A DNA stretch of 41,456 nucleotides from JBBRNH01 sp038230415 (GTDB lineage Bacteria; Bacteroidota; Bacteroidia; Cytophagales; Spirosomataceae), in contig JBBRNH010000041.1 in NCBI GenBank assembly GCA_038230415.1, positions 1-41,456 on the forward strand, written 5' to 3'. Below are positions 16,823 through 24,317 of the stretch, in pieces. The position numbers and the translations under genes were made by a program. Positions within the stretch are counted from its first letter, which is position 1; the number at the start of each line of letters is the position of its first letter. A model generated the notes under the pieces. It did not search any database. It worked only from the letters and a program-made list of their open reading frames with translations, and was not told the origin of the DNA.

Positions 16823-17767
16823 TTAATACGTTCTTTTTTTCAAATACTCCTGAATCTGCTCTTTGGGTACGGGCAGTTCATTGATGTGCGCGTTGAGCCA
16901 GCCCGAAAAATCTTTCTCGATATCGTCCGTCCAGCGGTTGTCAATCTGGCCGGGCGTGTATTTCTGCTGCCGGAGCCGCTCGTGGCCGAACATATCGCGG
17001 AGCCGCACAATCTCGGAGGTCGTCACTACTTTTTCGGCTAAGTGGGGCGGAATAAAAATCACGCCCCCGTCGCGGCCCAGCACCACATCGCCGGGCAGCA
17101 CCATTGCCCCGCCGATTCGGGTGGGGTGATTGATGGCAACCAGCGTTGTGTTCAAATCACCGTCGGGGTTGTTGAGGTGGTGCGAGGGATGATACGACCG
17201 GAAAAACGACGTAAATCGCCCGATTTCTTTCAGGCCCGAAATGTCGCGGATGGCTCCGTCATAGACGATGCCGTTGCCCGATTTGGCAAAAATCGAGTTG
17301 CCGAGGTTGTCGCCGATGGTTGGCCCGTCTTCGTGCGCCCCAAACTGGTCAACTACATACACGTCGCCCTTCACGAGCAGATCAATGGGCCAGGCGTTCT
17401 GCGATTTGATACGTCCGTCTTTGGTGTGGCCTTTGTCGTCAATCACCCGATGCACGTCGGGGCGGCCCGGCATGAAGGTCGCGGTCAGGGCGCGGCCCAC
17501 CAGCACCGAATCGGGGTTGATGCACTGCCAGCCTTCGGCGTACTGGTGGCGGTAGTTTTCGCCTTTCAGCACGGCCCAGGCTTCTTCGTGGGTCACGAGC
17601 TTCATCCGTTTCAGGATGGCATCCGGCACCTTCGGGCGACCGTCGGCAAAGCGTTCTCCTTTCCAGTCGGGAGTCAGAAAAACGAGTTCGTCTTTCGAGA
17701 TTTGCTGGGCCACCGCTGGGCAGGCCGCAGTTAGGAGTAACAGGCAGGCGGGCAGGAATCGGTTCAT
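16823..17767 (-). CDS. Exported RraA-like (HMG/CHA aldolase-like) protein
   Basis: About 314 residues from ATG 17767; a TTG two codons earlier is also in frame. It starts with a Sec signal peptide (MNRFLPACLLLLTAACPAVAQ). The RraA fold core is at about residues 100-250, with VYVVDQFGAHEDGPTIGDNLG, then GIVYDGAIRDI, whose Arg-Asp pair matches the active-site RD of 4-hydroxy-4-methyl-2-oxoglutarate aldolases, and VVLGRDGGVIFIPP. Those enzymes cleave or decarboxylate oxo acids; some homologues bind RNase E instead, which an exported protein could not do. Upstream of and probably co-transcribed with the Tat-exported dehydratase, so an envelope sugar-acid pathway is plausible but unproven. Confidence 0.85.
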   Translation of the reverse strand: MNRFLPACLLLLTAACPAVAQQISKDELVFLTPDWKGERFADGRPKVPDAILKRMKLVTHEEAWAVLKGENYRHQYAEGWQCINPDSVLVGRALTATFMPGRPDVHRVIDDKGHTKDGRIKSQNAWPIDLLVKGDVYVVDQFGAHEDGPTIGDNLGNSIFAKSGNGIVYDGAIRDISGLKEIGRFTSFFRSYHPSHHLNNPDGDLNTTLVAINHPTRIGGAMVLPGDVVLGRDGGVIFIPPHLAEKVVTTSEIVRLRDMFGHERLRQQKYTPGQIDNRWTDDIEKDFSGWLNAHINELPVPKEQIQEYLKKRTY

Positions 17768-17850
17768 AAACAAGGGCTAAGGGAAGGAATCTATGCCTGT
17801 AAAAACCGATGTTTGCAGAAAATACTTGTTTCACCGGCCCGCCGTTTGTC

Positions 17851-19428
17851 ATGTTCACCTTTCTCGCCGAACAATACCCAAAAATCCTGGAGCAAACCGC
17901 CACCCACATCGGGTTAACGCTGCTCTCGCTGCTGCTGGCCTTGCTGGCGGGTGTACCGTTAGGCATCGGCATTGCGCGTCGGCCCCGGCTGGCGGGCGCG
18001 GTGCTGGGCGTGGCGGGTGTGCTGCAAACCGTGCCGAGTATCGCCCTGCTGGGTTTCCTGATTCCGTTGCTCGGTATCGGGGTCGTGCCGGCGTTGGTGG
18101 CCCTGTTTCTGTATGGTCTGCTGCCGATTGTCAGAAACACGTTTGTCGGCATTACCGAGGTCAGCCCGGCCATTCGGGAATCGGCGCGGGGCGTGGGCAT
18201 GACCGACCGCCAGATTTTGTGGAATGTGGAGTTACCGCTCGCGTTGCCCGTGCTGTTTGCCGGCATCCGCACGGCGGCAGTCATCAACGTGGGCGTGGCA
18301 ACGCTGGCGGCCTACGTGGCGGCTGGCGGCTTGGGCGAGTTTATTTTTGGTGGAATCGCCCTCAGTAACGTGACTATGATGCTGGCCGGGGCCATTCCTG
18401 CCGCGCTGCTGGCCGTTGGCTTCGATACCGGATTAGCCCGGTTGCAACGCCTGATGAAGCCCGGCGCGAACCCCAAAACCCGGCGCGGTGGCGTGGTGGC
18501 GGCATTGATGGCCGTTCCGTTTCTGCTCGGTTTTTCGTTCTGGCCCGGTCAGCGTGATAAACTCACTGCCGGCTTTGCCCACGAATTTTATGGCCGCGCC
18601 GATGGCTATCCGGGCCTGAAACAAACCTACGGCCTGAACCTGCACCCCCGGCTTATTGACCAGAGTTTGATGTATAAAGCGATTCATGATGAGCAGGTTG
18701 ACATCATCAGTGGCTACTCGACCGACGGGCGAATCCGGGCGTTTGACTTGCTGGTGCTAACCGACGACCGCCATGCGTTTCCACCCTACGATGCGGCCCC
18801 GGTGTTCCGGCAGGCGGTATTGAACAAGCACCCCGAACTCGGTCCGACGCTCGATTTACTGGCCGGGAAACTCACCGATGCCGTTATGACCGACCTGAAT
18901 TATCGCGCCGACTATCTGCACCAATCGCCCGAACGGATTGCCCGCGATTTTCTGGTCAGAACCCAATTGTTCACCCCGCTAAAAACGGGCAACGCTTCGC
19001 CGGACAGCCGAACAGAAACCATCGTACTTGGCTCAAAAGTGTTCACGGAGCAGTACATTCTGAGCGAGATTTATCGGCAACTCATCGAGGGTCACACCCG
19101 GCTGCGGGTTATCACAAAAACGGGGCTGGGCGGCACCCAAATATGTTTCGATGCCCTCCGCACCGGAGCCATTGACGGCTATCCCGAATACACCGGAACG
19201 GGTTTGCTGGTGATTCTGCAACCACCCGCCGACAGCCTGAAAGCCCTGCCGATGCAGGCCGGGCCGGTGTTTGATTTTGTGAGTCGTGAGTTTCAGAAGA
19301 AATACGGTTTGCGGTGGGGTAAGCCGTTGGGGTTCAGCAATTCGTACTGCCTGATGATGCGCCGAAAACAAGCGGAGTCATTGCGGATAAACTCAATTTC
19401 GGGATTGGTGGGATATTTGGGGAAATGA
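17851..19428 (+). CDS. Opu-type ABC permease fused to a circularly permuted substrate-binding domain
   Basis: 525 residues from ATG 17851, where family permeases begin (MFTFLAEQYPKILEQ); an ATG at 17809 would add 14 residues. Residues 1-200 form the membrane permease with the EAA-type loop VGMTDRQILWNVELPLALP. Another span at about 213-231 leads into an OpuAC-type binding domain in the wrong order. Residues 237-375 (AGFAHEFYGRADGYPGLK, GYSTDGRI, FPPYDAAP, NKHPEL, LNYRAD) are the usual second half. After a short linker, residues 389-525 (IVLGSKVFTEQYIL, GLGGTQICFDAL, YPEYTGTG, PLGFSNSY, NSISGLVGYLGK) are the usual first half. The end of the protein would continue naturally into residue 237. 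Expected to import a quaternary amine with the ATPase at 14675. Confidence 0.9.
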   Translation: MFTFLAEQYPKILEQTATHIGLTLLSLLLALLAGVPLGIGIARRPRLAGAVLGVAGVLQTVPSIALLGFLIPLLGIGVVPALVALFLYGLLPIVRNTFVGITEVSPAIRESARGVGMTDRQILWNVELPLALPVLFAGIRTAAVINVGVATLAAYVAAGGLGEFIFGGIALSNVTMMLAGAIPAALLAVGFDTGLARLQRLMKPGANPKTRRGGVVAALMAVPFLLGFSFWPGQRDKLTAGFAHEFYGRADGYPGLKQTYGLNLHPRLIDQSLMYKAIHDEQVDIISGYSTDGRIRAFDLLVLTDDRHAFPPYDAAPVFRQAVLNKHPELGPTLDLLAGKLTDAVMTDLNYRADYLHQSPERIARDFLVRTQLFTPLKTGNASPDSRTETIVLGSKVFTEQYILSEIYRQLIEGHTRLRVITKTGLGGTQICFDALRTGAIDGYPEYTGTGLLVILQPPADSLKALPMQAGPVFDFVSREFQKKYGLRWGKPLGFSNSYCLMMRRKQAESLRINSISGLVGYLGK

Positions 19429-19462
19429 TAGAATATTAACCTCGTTTTCAACGGCATAGTAC

Positions 19463-19675
19463 TCACAAACCGGGCGTGGTGATTCCGTTAGCTGCATTTT
19501 TCTCTCTCAATTTATTGACCATTGCTGCAAATTCAGGGGTTTTCACCCAGGCTTCGTGTGCCTCATCTGCTTTTTTACGCTCCGCTTTCCAACGGGTGAT
19601 AAAGCGGTGAATATGCTCCTGCCGTTCGGCGGGGCTTTTTTGGGGTGTTGGGTCTCTGTCATGGTTTATCAACAA
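19463..19675 (-). CDS. Small charged protein of unknown function
   Basis: Up to 70 residues, starting at a TTG (no in-frame ATG precedes the upstream stop). Predicted to be soluble and mostly helical, rich in Lys/Glu/Ala: PAERQEHIHRFITRWKAERK, then a predicted helix with EFAAMVNKLREKNA. No family recognised. It is convergent with the transporter gene (stop-to-stop gap about 34 nt) and divergent from the NmrA-like gene. It could be a real small gene or a chance frame; the non-ATG start lowers confidence. Confidence 0.4.
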   Translation of the reverse strand: MLINHDRDPTPQKSPAERQEHIHRFITRWKAERKKADEAHEAWVKTPEFAAMVNKLREKNAANGITTPGL

Positions 19676-19692
19676 TAAAGCGGAGTGAACCG

Positions 19693-19721
19693 TTGCTACT
19701 CACTATTGCAACCGTACTTTG
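19693..19721 (+). promoter_or_regulatory. Candidate promoter of the NmrA-like gene
   Basis: TTG at 19693-19695 and TACTTTG at 19715-19721, separated by 19 nt, approximate the phylum's -33 TTTG / -7 TAnnTTTG pair. The ATG at 19753 lies about 30 nt downstream. Confidence 0.35.
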
Positions 19722-19752
19722 GGCTGTCAAACTTACAAAATCATCAGGCTCC

Positions 19753-20406
19753 ATGAAAATCCTTCTCCTCGGCTCAACCGGGCGCACGGGCCGACACCTG
19801 CTCACGCAAGCCCTGCAAGCGGGGCATGAAGTCAATGTGCTGGTCAGGAACCGGGCGGCTGTGGGCAGTCAATCAGGCAAACTCACCGTTTTTGAGACCG
19901 GGACGTTCGACAAGTCATCATTGCAACGGGCAATGGCGGGTTGCGAGGCCGTTTTGAGCGCGTTGACTATTTCGCGCACATCTGATTTTCCGTGGGCCGC
20001 GCTCCGAACGCCTAAAACGTTTCTGTCTGATACCCTGCTGATTATCAACGCCGTTGCCGAAACCACCGGCCTAAAACGGATTATCCTCGTCACGGCCTGG
20101 GGCGTTCACGAAACCAAAGCCGATATTCCCGGCTGGTTCCGGTGGCTGATTGATGCCAGCAATATTGGCGTGGCCTACCGCGACCACGAACGGCAGGAAG
20201 CATTACTGCAAACAACCGCATTAGACTACACCATTGTGCGCCCGGTGGCACTGACCAATTTCGCCACCGACAAACCGATACGGGTAACGATGAATAATCG
20301 GCCTAAGCCATCGCTAACCATCAGCCGCCAAGCCGTAGCGAAATTTATGCTGACTGCGTTGACCGAAGACCTGTACCATCGGCAAATCGTTACAATTTCG
20401 GAGTGA
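19753..20406 (+). CDS. NAD(P)-binding NmrA/SDR-like oxidoreductase
   Basis: 217 residues. The N-terminal Rossmann motif GSTGRTGRHLL (GxxGxxG) at about residues 7-17 binds the dinucleotide. It continues with an atypical extended SDR/NmrA pattern: LVRN after beta-2, a GCEAVLSAL segment, RIILVTAWGVHET where the catalytic Tyr region would be, and DYTIVRPVALTN near the C-terminus. Length suits the short NAD(P)H-binding (PF13460-like) group, whose members range from flavin reductases to redox sensors. The frame extends upstream, but ATG 19753 sets the Rossmann strand right at the N-terminus. Substrate unknown; no operon partners. Confidence 0.85.
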   Translation: MKILLLGSTGRTGRHLLTQALQAGHEVNVLVRNRAAVGSQSGKLTVFETGTFDKSSLQRAMAGCEAVLSALTISRTSDFPWAALRTPKTFLSDTLLIINAVAETTGLKRIILVTAWGVHETKADIPGWFRWLIDASNIGVAYRDHERQEALLQTTALDYTIVRPVALTNFATDKPIRVTMNNRPKPSLTISRQAVAKFMLTALTEDLYHRQIVTISE

Positions 20407-20549
20407 TGTATCAGTACGCTATCAACTACCTATCATGCCTTATCAATTGAGCAAACCCAGGCTTCGACCAGCCGATTATGTAACAGATTGCACGGGACGA
20501 TAATGAACGAACTGCGGTATTTCAGGTAATTTTGATCAAAAACAAAGCA

Positions 20550-20965
20550 GTGGCAAAAGATTTGTTCCGTGAGGCCGTTCGGGTGGCGTTGCAAAAAGAA
20601 GGTTGGGAAATCACGCACGACCCATATTTGCTGGAATCGCTTGGCACGCAGATTTTTGTGGATTTGGGTGCCGAACAGGTAATTGCTGCCCAACGGGAAA
20701 AGAACTCATCGCCGTTGAAATCAAGAGTTTTCTGAACAATTCATACGTCTGTGATTTTTATACGGCTCTTGGTCAATATATGAGCTATTTGAGGGCCTTA
20801 AAAATCAAAGAGCCACAACGAAAACTTATCTTAGCGGTTCCAGAGAAAGCATACAAAGCGTTTTTTACCAAGCCCGATGTGCAGGCCGCACTCCACGATT
20901 TTGGCCTGAACCTGCTGGTTTATAACGCGAACAAACAGATTATAACAACTTGGCTTTTTGTTTAA
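20550..20965 (+). pseudogene. xisH-like gene (fdxN element excision controlling factor family), frameshifted
   Basis: Two overlapping frames together give a full-length XisH-family protein. Frame 1 from GTG 20550: MAKDLFREAVRVALQKEGW, ITHDPYLLE, IFVDLGAEQVIAAQRE. Frame 3 continues from about 20700: KELIAVEIKSF, ALGQYMSYLRAL, KLILAVPEKAY, LLVYNANKQIITTW. One A missing from the run at 20698-20701 accounts for the break. The family has the look of a PD-(D/E)XK nuclease: Asp in VDLGAE, Glu-x-Lys in VEIK. The frameshift separates these two motifs, so the product should be inactive unless the base is a sequencing error or the ribosome slips. The intact XisI partner lies 11 nt downstream. Confidence 0.8.
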
Positions 20966-20976
20966 CAGCAGGAGGA

Positions 20977-21321
20977 ATGGACAAAATCAAAACCTACCAA
21001 CAAATTATACTGGCGATATTCGAGGAATATGCCTCCTACAAGCCCGCTAATAGTTTAAGTTCTGAGAATCAAATCATCGCTGACATACAACGAAATCATT
21101 TTCAGTTAGTTAGAATAGGATGGGACGATGATGAGGACTTTATGTACCACCTGATTTTTCACTTAGACATAAAACCAGATGGTAAAATCTGGATTCAGGC
21201 AAACTGGACTGATAAAGATATTGCCATTGAACTCGTCGAACGGGGCGTTGACAAGTCCGATATTGTTATTGGGTTTCAGCCGCCCTCCCATCGCCAATAT
21301 ACAGGCTACGCCGTAGCCTGA
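20977..21321 (+). CDS. XisI-like protein (fdxN element excision controlling factor family)
   Basis: 114 residues, the family's usual length. The start at ATG 20977 (MDKIKTYQQIILAIFEEYA) has a strong AGGAGG just upstream, unusual for this genome. Family landmarks: YKPAN near residue 20, NHFQLVRIGWDDD, HLIFHLDIKPDGKIWIQ, a DIAIELVERGVDKSDIVIGF segment and the C-terminal Y/F-AVA. In cyanobacteria XisH and XisI are needed for excision of the fdxN element; homologues elsewhere are scattered and uncharacterised. No XisF-type recombinase or element boundary is visible here, so excision control is not inferred. Its partner xisH is frameshifted. Confidence 0.88.
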   Translation: MDKIKTYQQIILAIFEEYASYKPANSLSSENQIIADIQRNHFQLVRIGWDDDEDFMYHLIFHLDIKPDGKIWIQANWTDKDIAIELVERGVDKSDIVIGFQPPSHRQYTGYAVA

Positions 21322-21351
21322 ACCGATGATGCACGATTATCAGGATGCCTG

Positions 21352-21382
21352 TTTGAGAATCCCATCTGGTTCTGTACCTTTG
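21352..21382 (+). promoter_or_regulatory. Consensus promoter of the tRNA-Leu / trigger-factor unit
   Basis: TTTG at 21352-21355 and TACCTTTG at 21375-21382, exactly 19 nt apart, fit the Bacteroidota -33/-7 consensus. Transcription would start around 21389, about 30 nt before the tRNA. Confidence 0.75.
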
Positions 21383-21417
21383 CGGCCTGAATTCAGTTTT
21401 TTACTGAAAATCAACCT

Positions 21418-21499
21418 GCGGGCGTGGCGAAATTGGTAGACGTGCCAGACTTAGGATCTGGTGCCGCAAGGCATGGGGGTTCGAGCCCCTCCGCCCGTA
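21418..21499 (+). tRNA. tRNA-Leu (anticodon UAG)
   Basis: 82 nt with a full cloverleaf: acceptor GCGGGCG/CGCCCGT (first pair G-T), anticodon stem CCAGA/TCTGG around CTTAGGA with anticodon TAG, a variable arm as in class II tRNAs (TGCCGCAAGGCA), T-arm GGGGG-TTCGAGC-CCCTC, discriminator A at 21499. The encoded sequence continues with C, not CCA. It decodes CUN leucine codons. Confidence 0.95.
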
Positions 21500-21509
21500 C
21501 AAAGTTCCG

Positions 21510-21588
21510 AATGAGCGAGTGAGTGAACGAGTGAACAGGTCGGCCCGCGCCGACTCCACATCACTCAACCACTCATTCGCTCATTTTT
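21510..21588 (+). terminator. Hairpin with T-run between tRNA-Leu and trigger factor
   Basis: Arms 21510-21523 and 21572-21585 (AATGAGCGAGTGAG / CTCATTCGCTCATT) pair at 13 of 14 positions, enclose an inner GTCGG-CCCGCG-CCGAC hairpin, and are followed by T6. The left arm is a degenerate GAGT tandem repeat. A terminator or attenuator is likely. Confidence 0.6.
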
Positions 21589-21610
21589 TCATTTTAAACC
21601 AAGTTACACT

Positions 21611-22969
21611 GTGGAGATTGCGCTCGAAAAAGCCAGCGATACCAACGCGCTGCTCAAAATCAAACTCATCCCGGACGATTACAAGGCCGAATACGATAAG
21701 AAACTCAAAGAATATGGCCGTAAAGTAGCCGTAAAAGGCTTCCGGCCCGGTCACGCGCCAACGGGGTTGGTCAAGAAAATGTATGGCAAAGGGTTGCTCA
21801 TTGACGAAATCAACAATATCCTCAGCAAAACCGTCAGCGACTACATCCGCACCACCAAACTCCAGATCGTGGGCGACCCCGTGCCGAACATGGCCGAGGC
21901 CGACAAAGTGGACTGGGATAATCAGCAGGAGTTCGATTTCAGCTACGAAATCGGCCTTGCTTCTGATTTTGAGGTTGATCTGAGCCTGATTCCCGCCGTG
22001 ACGCAGTTTGACATTCAGGCCACCGATGCCGACGTTGACAGCACCATTACCGATTTGCGCCAACGGTTTCATGCCCACCAACACGCCGAAACCATCGAAG
22101 AAGGTGATACCGTTTTTGGTGAACTCGTGCAGGTTGACGCGCCCGAAGGTTTGTCTTACAACCAGAAAACAGCCCTGCCCCTCAACAAAATGACCGACGA
22201 CAGCCGGGCGTTGTTTATGGGCAAGGCCAAAAACGAAACCGTTTCGTTTGATCTGGCAGCCGCCTTCCCGGCTGAAAAAGACCGCGCCAATGCCACCGGC
22301 GTGAGCGTGGACGAACTAACCGACCTGACGGGCGAGTTTACGTTCACCATCGAAGACATCACCCGCCACGCCCCCGCCGAACTGAATCAGGAGTTTTTTG
22401 ATAAAGTGCTTGGCCCCGGAGCCATCGAAACCGAAGAACAACTGCGGGAGAAAGTCCAGGAAATCATCGGTCAAAACTACGCCCGCGAGTCAGAATCGAA
22501 ACTGAACTTCGACATTGAACGCGCCTTACTCGACAATATCCCGATTCTGCTGCCCGATGAATTCCTGAAGAAGTGGCTCTTCGACACCAACGACGGCAAG
22601 TTTACCCGCGAACAGATTGACGAGCAGTTCGACGATTTTGCCAAGTCAGTGAAGTTGCAGCTCATCAAAAACAAAATTGCCGAATCGGGCGAGGACATCA
22701 AGGTTGAGGGTGAAGAAGTGCTGGAAGCCTCGCGGCAGATGGTACGGGAGCAATTTGGCTTCACCGACAACAGCAACGAGGAAATGAACAAGACCATTGA
22801 CCAGATTTCGCGCAACTACCTGTTTGACGAAAAAAGCAAGGGCGATAATTACCGGACGCTCTACAACCGCCTGTTCGATGACAAGGTAATCGGGTTTGCC
22901 CGGTCAAAAATGGAGGTCACGCATCAGGCTGTTTCGGTAGAGGAGTTTAAGGCGGTGGCAAGTAGTTAG
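21611..22969 (+). CDS. tig: Trigger factor (ribosome-associated chaperone)
   Basis: 452 residues, GTG start. The N-terminal ribosome-docking domain carries the signature GFRPGHAP at 43-50, preceded by YDKKLKEYGRKVAVK. The middle region corresponds to the FKBP-like domain (EGDTVFGELVQVD, FTFTIEDI) but is divergent, as usual in this phylum, so prolyl-isomerase activity is uncertain. The long helical C-terminal domain (EIIGQNYARESES, LLPDEFLKKWLF) forms the substrate cradle. It binds nascent chains at the exit tunnel. The start is fixed by the family N-terminus MEIxLEK. Lies downstream of tRNA-Leu, separated by a possible terminator. Confidence 0.93.
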   Translation: MEIALEKASDTNALLKIKLIPDDYKAEYDKKLKEYGRKVAVKGFRPGHAPTGLVKKMYGKGLLIDEINNILSKTVSDYIRTTKLQIVGDPVPNMAEADKVDWDNQQEFDFSYEIGLASDFEVDLSLIPAVTQFDIQATDADVDSTITDLRQRFHAHQHAETIEEGDTVFGELVQVDAPEGLSYNQKTALPLNKMTDDSRALFMGKAKNETVSFDLAAAFPAEKDRANATGVSVDELTDLTGEFTFTIEDITRHAPAELNQEFFDKVLGPGAIETEEQLREKVQEIIGQNYARESESKLNFDIERALLDNIPILLPDEFLKKWLFDTNDGKFTREQIDEQFDDFAKSVKLQLIKNKIAESGEDIKVEGEEVLEASRQMVREQFGFTDNSNEEMNKTIDQISRNYLFDEKSKGDNYRTLYNRLFDDKVIGFARSKMEVTHQAVSVEEFKAVASS

Positions 22970-22973
22970 TGGC

Positions 22974-23008
22974 AAGTAAGGCGGACAGGCGACCTGTCCG
23001 CCTTACTT
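22974..23008. terminator. Bidirectional terminator hairpin, perfect 16-bp stem
   Basis: AAGTAAGGCGGACAGG at 22974-22989, loop CGA, exact complement at 22993-23008. It lies between the convergent tig and DUF5984 genes and overlaps the DUF5984 stop codon. Confidence 0.8.
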
Positions 23009-23810
23009 ACTGATTTCGTCCCATTAATGCGGCAATAGGGGGCCAGTCCGTCGGTTGCCCGGTTGGGGTTTTAAGTTGATTCAGGCATTGATAGAACTGC
23101 GTTTTTCGCTCCTGCTGCTCCTCGATCAGTCGCATTTTATCGAGTTGAACGCCCCCCCAGTTTTTGGTCACGGCAAGTTGAATCTGCGTGTCCATCGCCG
23201 AAAAAAACCGATTGCCGAAGTCCGTAACCCCCTCAATAAAATCAGCGAAATCCATCTCGACCTGTCCGTTTTGTGCTGTCCAGATGGGTACGTTGTCTTC
23301 CGTGACTTTATCGGCTTTCCAAACGATTGCTAATCTACCGCCACGCCTGAAAAACCAAACAGACGGCCCACCCACTAAATGACCGGCGGAGAGTTCGCGC
23401 CCGTGTAGCCAGCGGGTCAGCCGGTCATAGTTCTCAAACCGGGCGTTGGCGGCAGCAAAATCGTCGCCGTTACCGTCGTCAAGCCGTTTTTCGGCTACAT
23501 CCCGAAAACCGCGCAGCGTTTCGTAGCTTCTGGCGATTGCATAAAATTCGTCAGGCAGGCTCTCCGAAATTTGGGCGAACAACTCCGTAAAATCCTCGAT
23601 AAACCGACTCAGGTAATAGTCTACGCAGATTAGCCCCTGATTATCGCAGCGGGCTAAAAAATCAGGCGTGTATTCATACAGTTTTATATTGCCCGGTTCC
23701 AGCCAAAACGTGCTGTCGGTCAGGCCAAACCAGTGCAGCATCTGCCCTGGTGATGTGCCAAAGGGATCAATGGCATCGGGGTGTTTCAGGCTGAAATTGA
23801 TGAGCGGCAT
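23007..23810 (-). CDS. DUF5984-like protein of unknown function
   Basis: 267 residues, no signal peptide or membrane span. Visible segments: MPLINFSLKHPDAIDPFG at the start, LHWFGLTDSTFWL, ICVDYYLSRFIEDF, then AGHLVGGPSVWFFRRGG and AIVWKADK, a core that fits the DUF5984 family as I know it. Cytosolic, function undescribed. Preceded on the same strand, 44 nt upstream, by an XRE regulator, so the two probably form an operon. Family assignment is from memory of sequence style and moderate; existence of the gene is secure. Confidence 0.7.
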   Translation of the reverse strand: MPLINFSLKHPDAIDPFGTSPGQMLHWFGLTDSTFWLEPGNIKLYEYTPDFLARCDNQGLICVDYYLSRFIEDFTELFAQISESLPDEFYAIARSYETLRGFRDVAEKRLDDGNGDDFAAANARFENYDRLTRWLHGRELSAGHLVGGPSVWFFRRGGRLAIVWKADKVTEDNVPIWTAQNGQVEMDFADFIEGVTDFGNRFFSAMDTQIQLAVTKNWGGVQLDKMRLIEEQQERKTQFYQCLNQLKTPTGQPTDWPPIAALMGRNQ

Positions 23811-23854
23811 AACTGGCAGAATAAAAGCGAACCAACTGGTTGTCAGCCAACACG

Positions 23855-24277
23855 TTAAAATCCAATCCGTTCGCGCTTTGGTTGCCCGGCCACGAGCCGG
23901 GCGTTTTCCTGAGCTACCTGCGTTTCGTATCGTCGTTTCCAGTAGTCGGCTTCGAGCCGGAGTTTTTCGATTTCGAGTTGTTGTTTATCGAGCCGGAGCC
24001 GCAGGGTTTCGGCTTCGTGGTTTTCGGCGGGTTCGGCTACCATTACCGGGGTTGGGCGCGGTTCAGAAGTCAGGCCGTCGCCGGTGAGGAGGTCGGTAGC
24101 GGCCACGCGCAGGACTTTTGCCACCTGATTCAGCCGCGAGAGCGTGAGGTCGGTTTTGCCGCGCTCGATATCGCCGTATGCCGTTGTGGACAGGCCGAGT
24201 TCGTAGGCCATGTTTTCCTGCGAGTAGCCGCGCTGAAGCCGCAAAAGCCGGATGCGTTCGTGTAGGTTCTCTTTCAC
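23855..24277 (-). CDS. XRE-family helix-turn-helix transcriptional regulator
   Basis: 140 residues, GTG start (KENLHERIRLLRLQRGYSQ). Residues about 7-62 are a Cro/CI-type HTH: YSQENMAYELGLSTTAYGDIERGKTDLTL. A proline-containing linker follows, then a C-terminal coiled coil (AEN to YWKRRYETQVAQENA) that probably dimerises it. Divergent from clpP, with a palindrome in the shared promoter region (24318-24338), and upstream of the DUF5984 gene. Targets are unknown; autoregulation is a reasonable guess. Confidence 0.88.
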   Translation of the reverse strand: MKENLHERIRLLRLQRGYSQENMAYELGLSTTAYGDIERGKTDLTLSRLNQVAKVLRVAATDLLTGDGLTSEPRPTPVMVAEPAENHEAETLRLRLDKQQLEIEKLRLEADYWKRRYETQVAQENARLVAGQPKRERIGF

Positions 24278-24317
24278 CGATAAAAAACAAGTCAGACTGA
24301 CAGGGTTTAGGCAATAG

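Noticed and set aside
20434..20549. Possible decayed coding sequence upstream of xisH (MPYQLSKPRLRPADYVTDC, then in another frame IARDDNERTAVFQVILI)
   Set aside because: Reads like a protein across a frame change, but I cannot tie it to any family and it is too short to support.
20690..20710. Programmed -1 frameshift in xisH
   Set aside because: The run is CGG GAA AAG, not a good X XXY YYZ slippery site, and no convincing stimulatory stem follows. A mutation or sequencing error is simpler.
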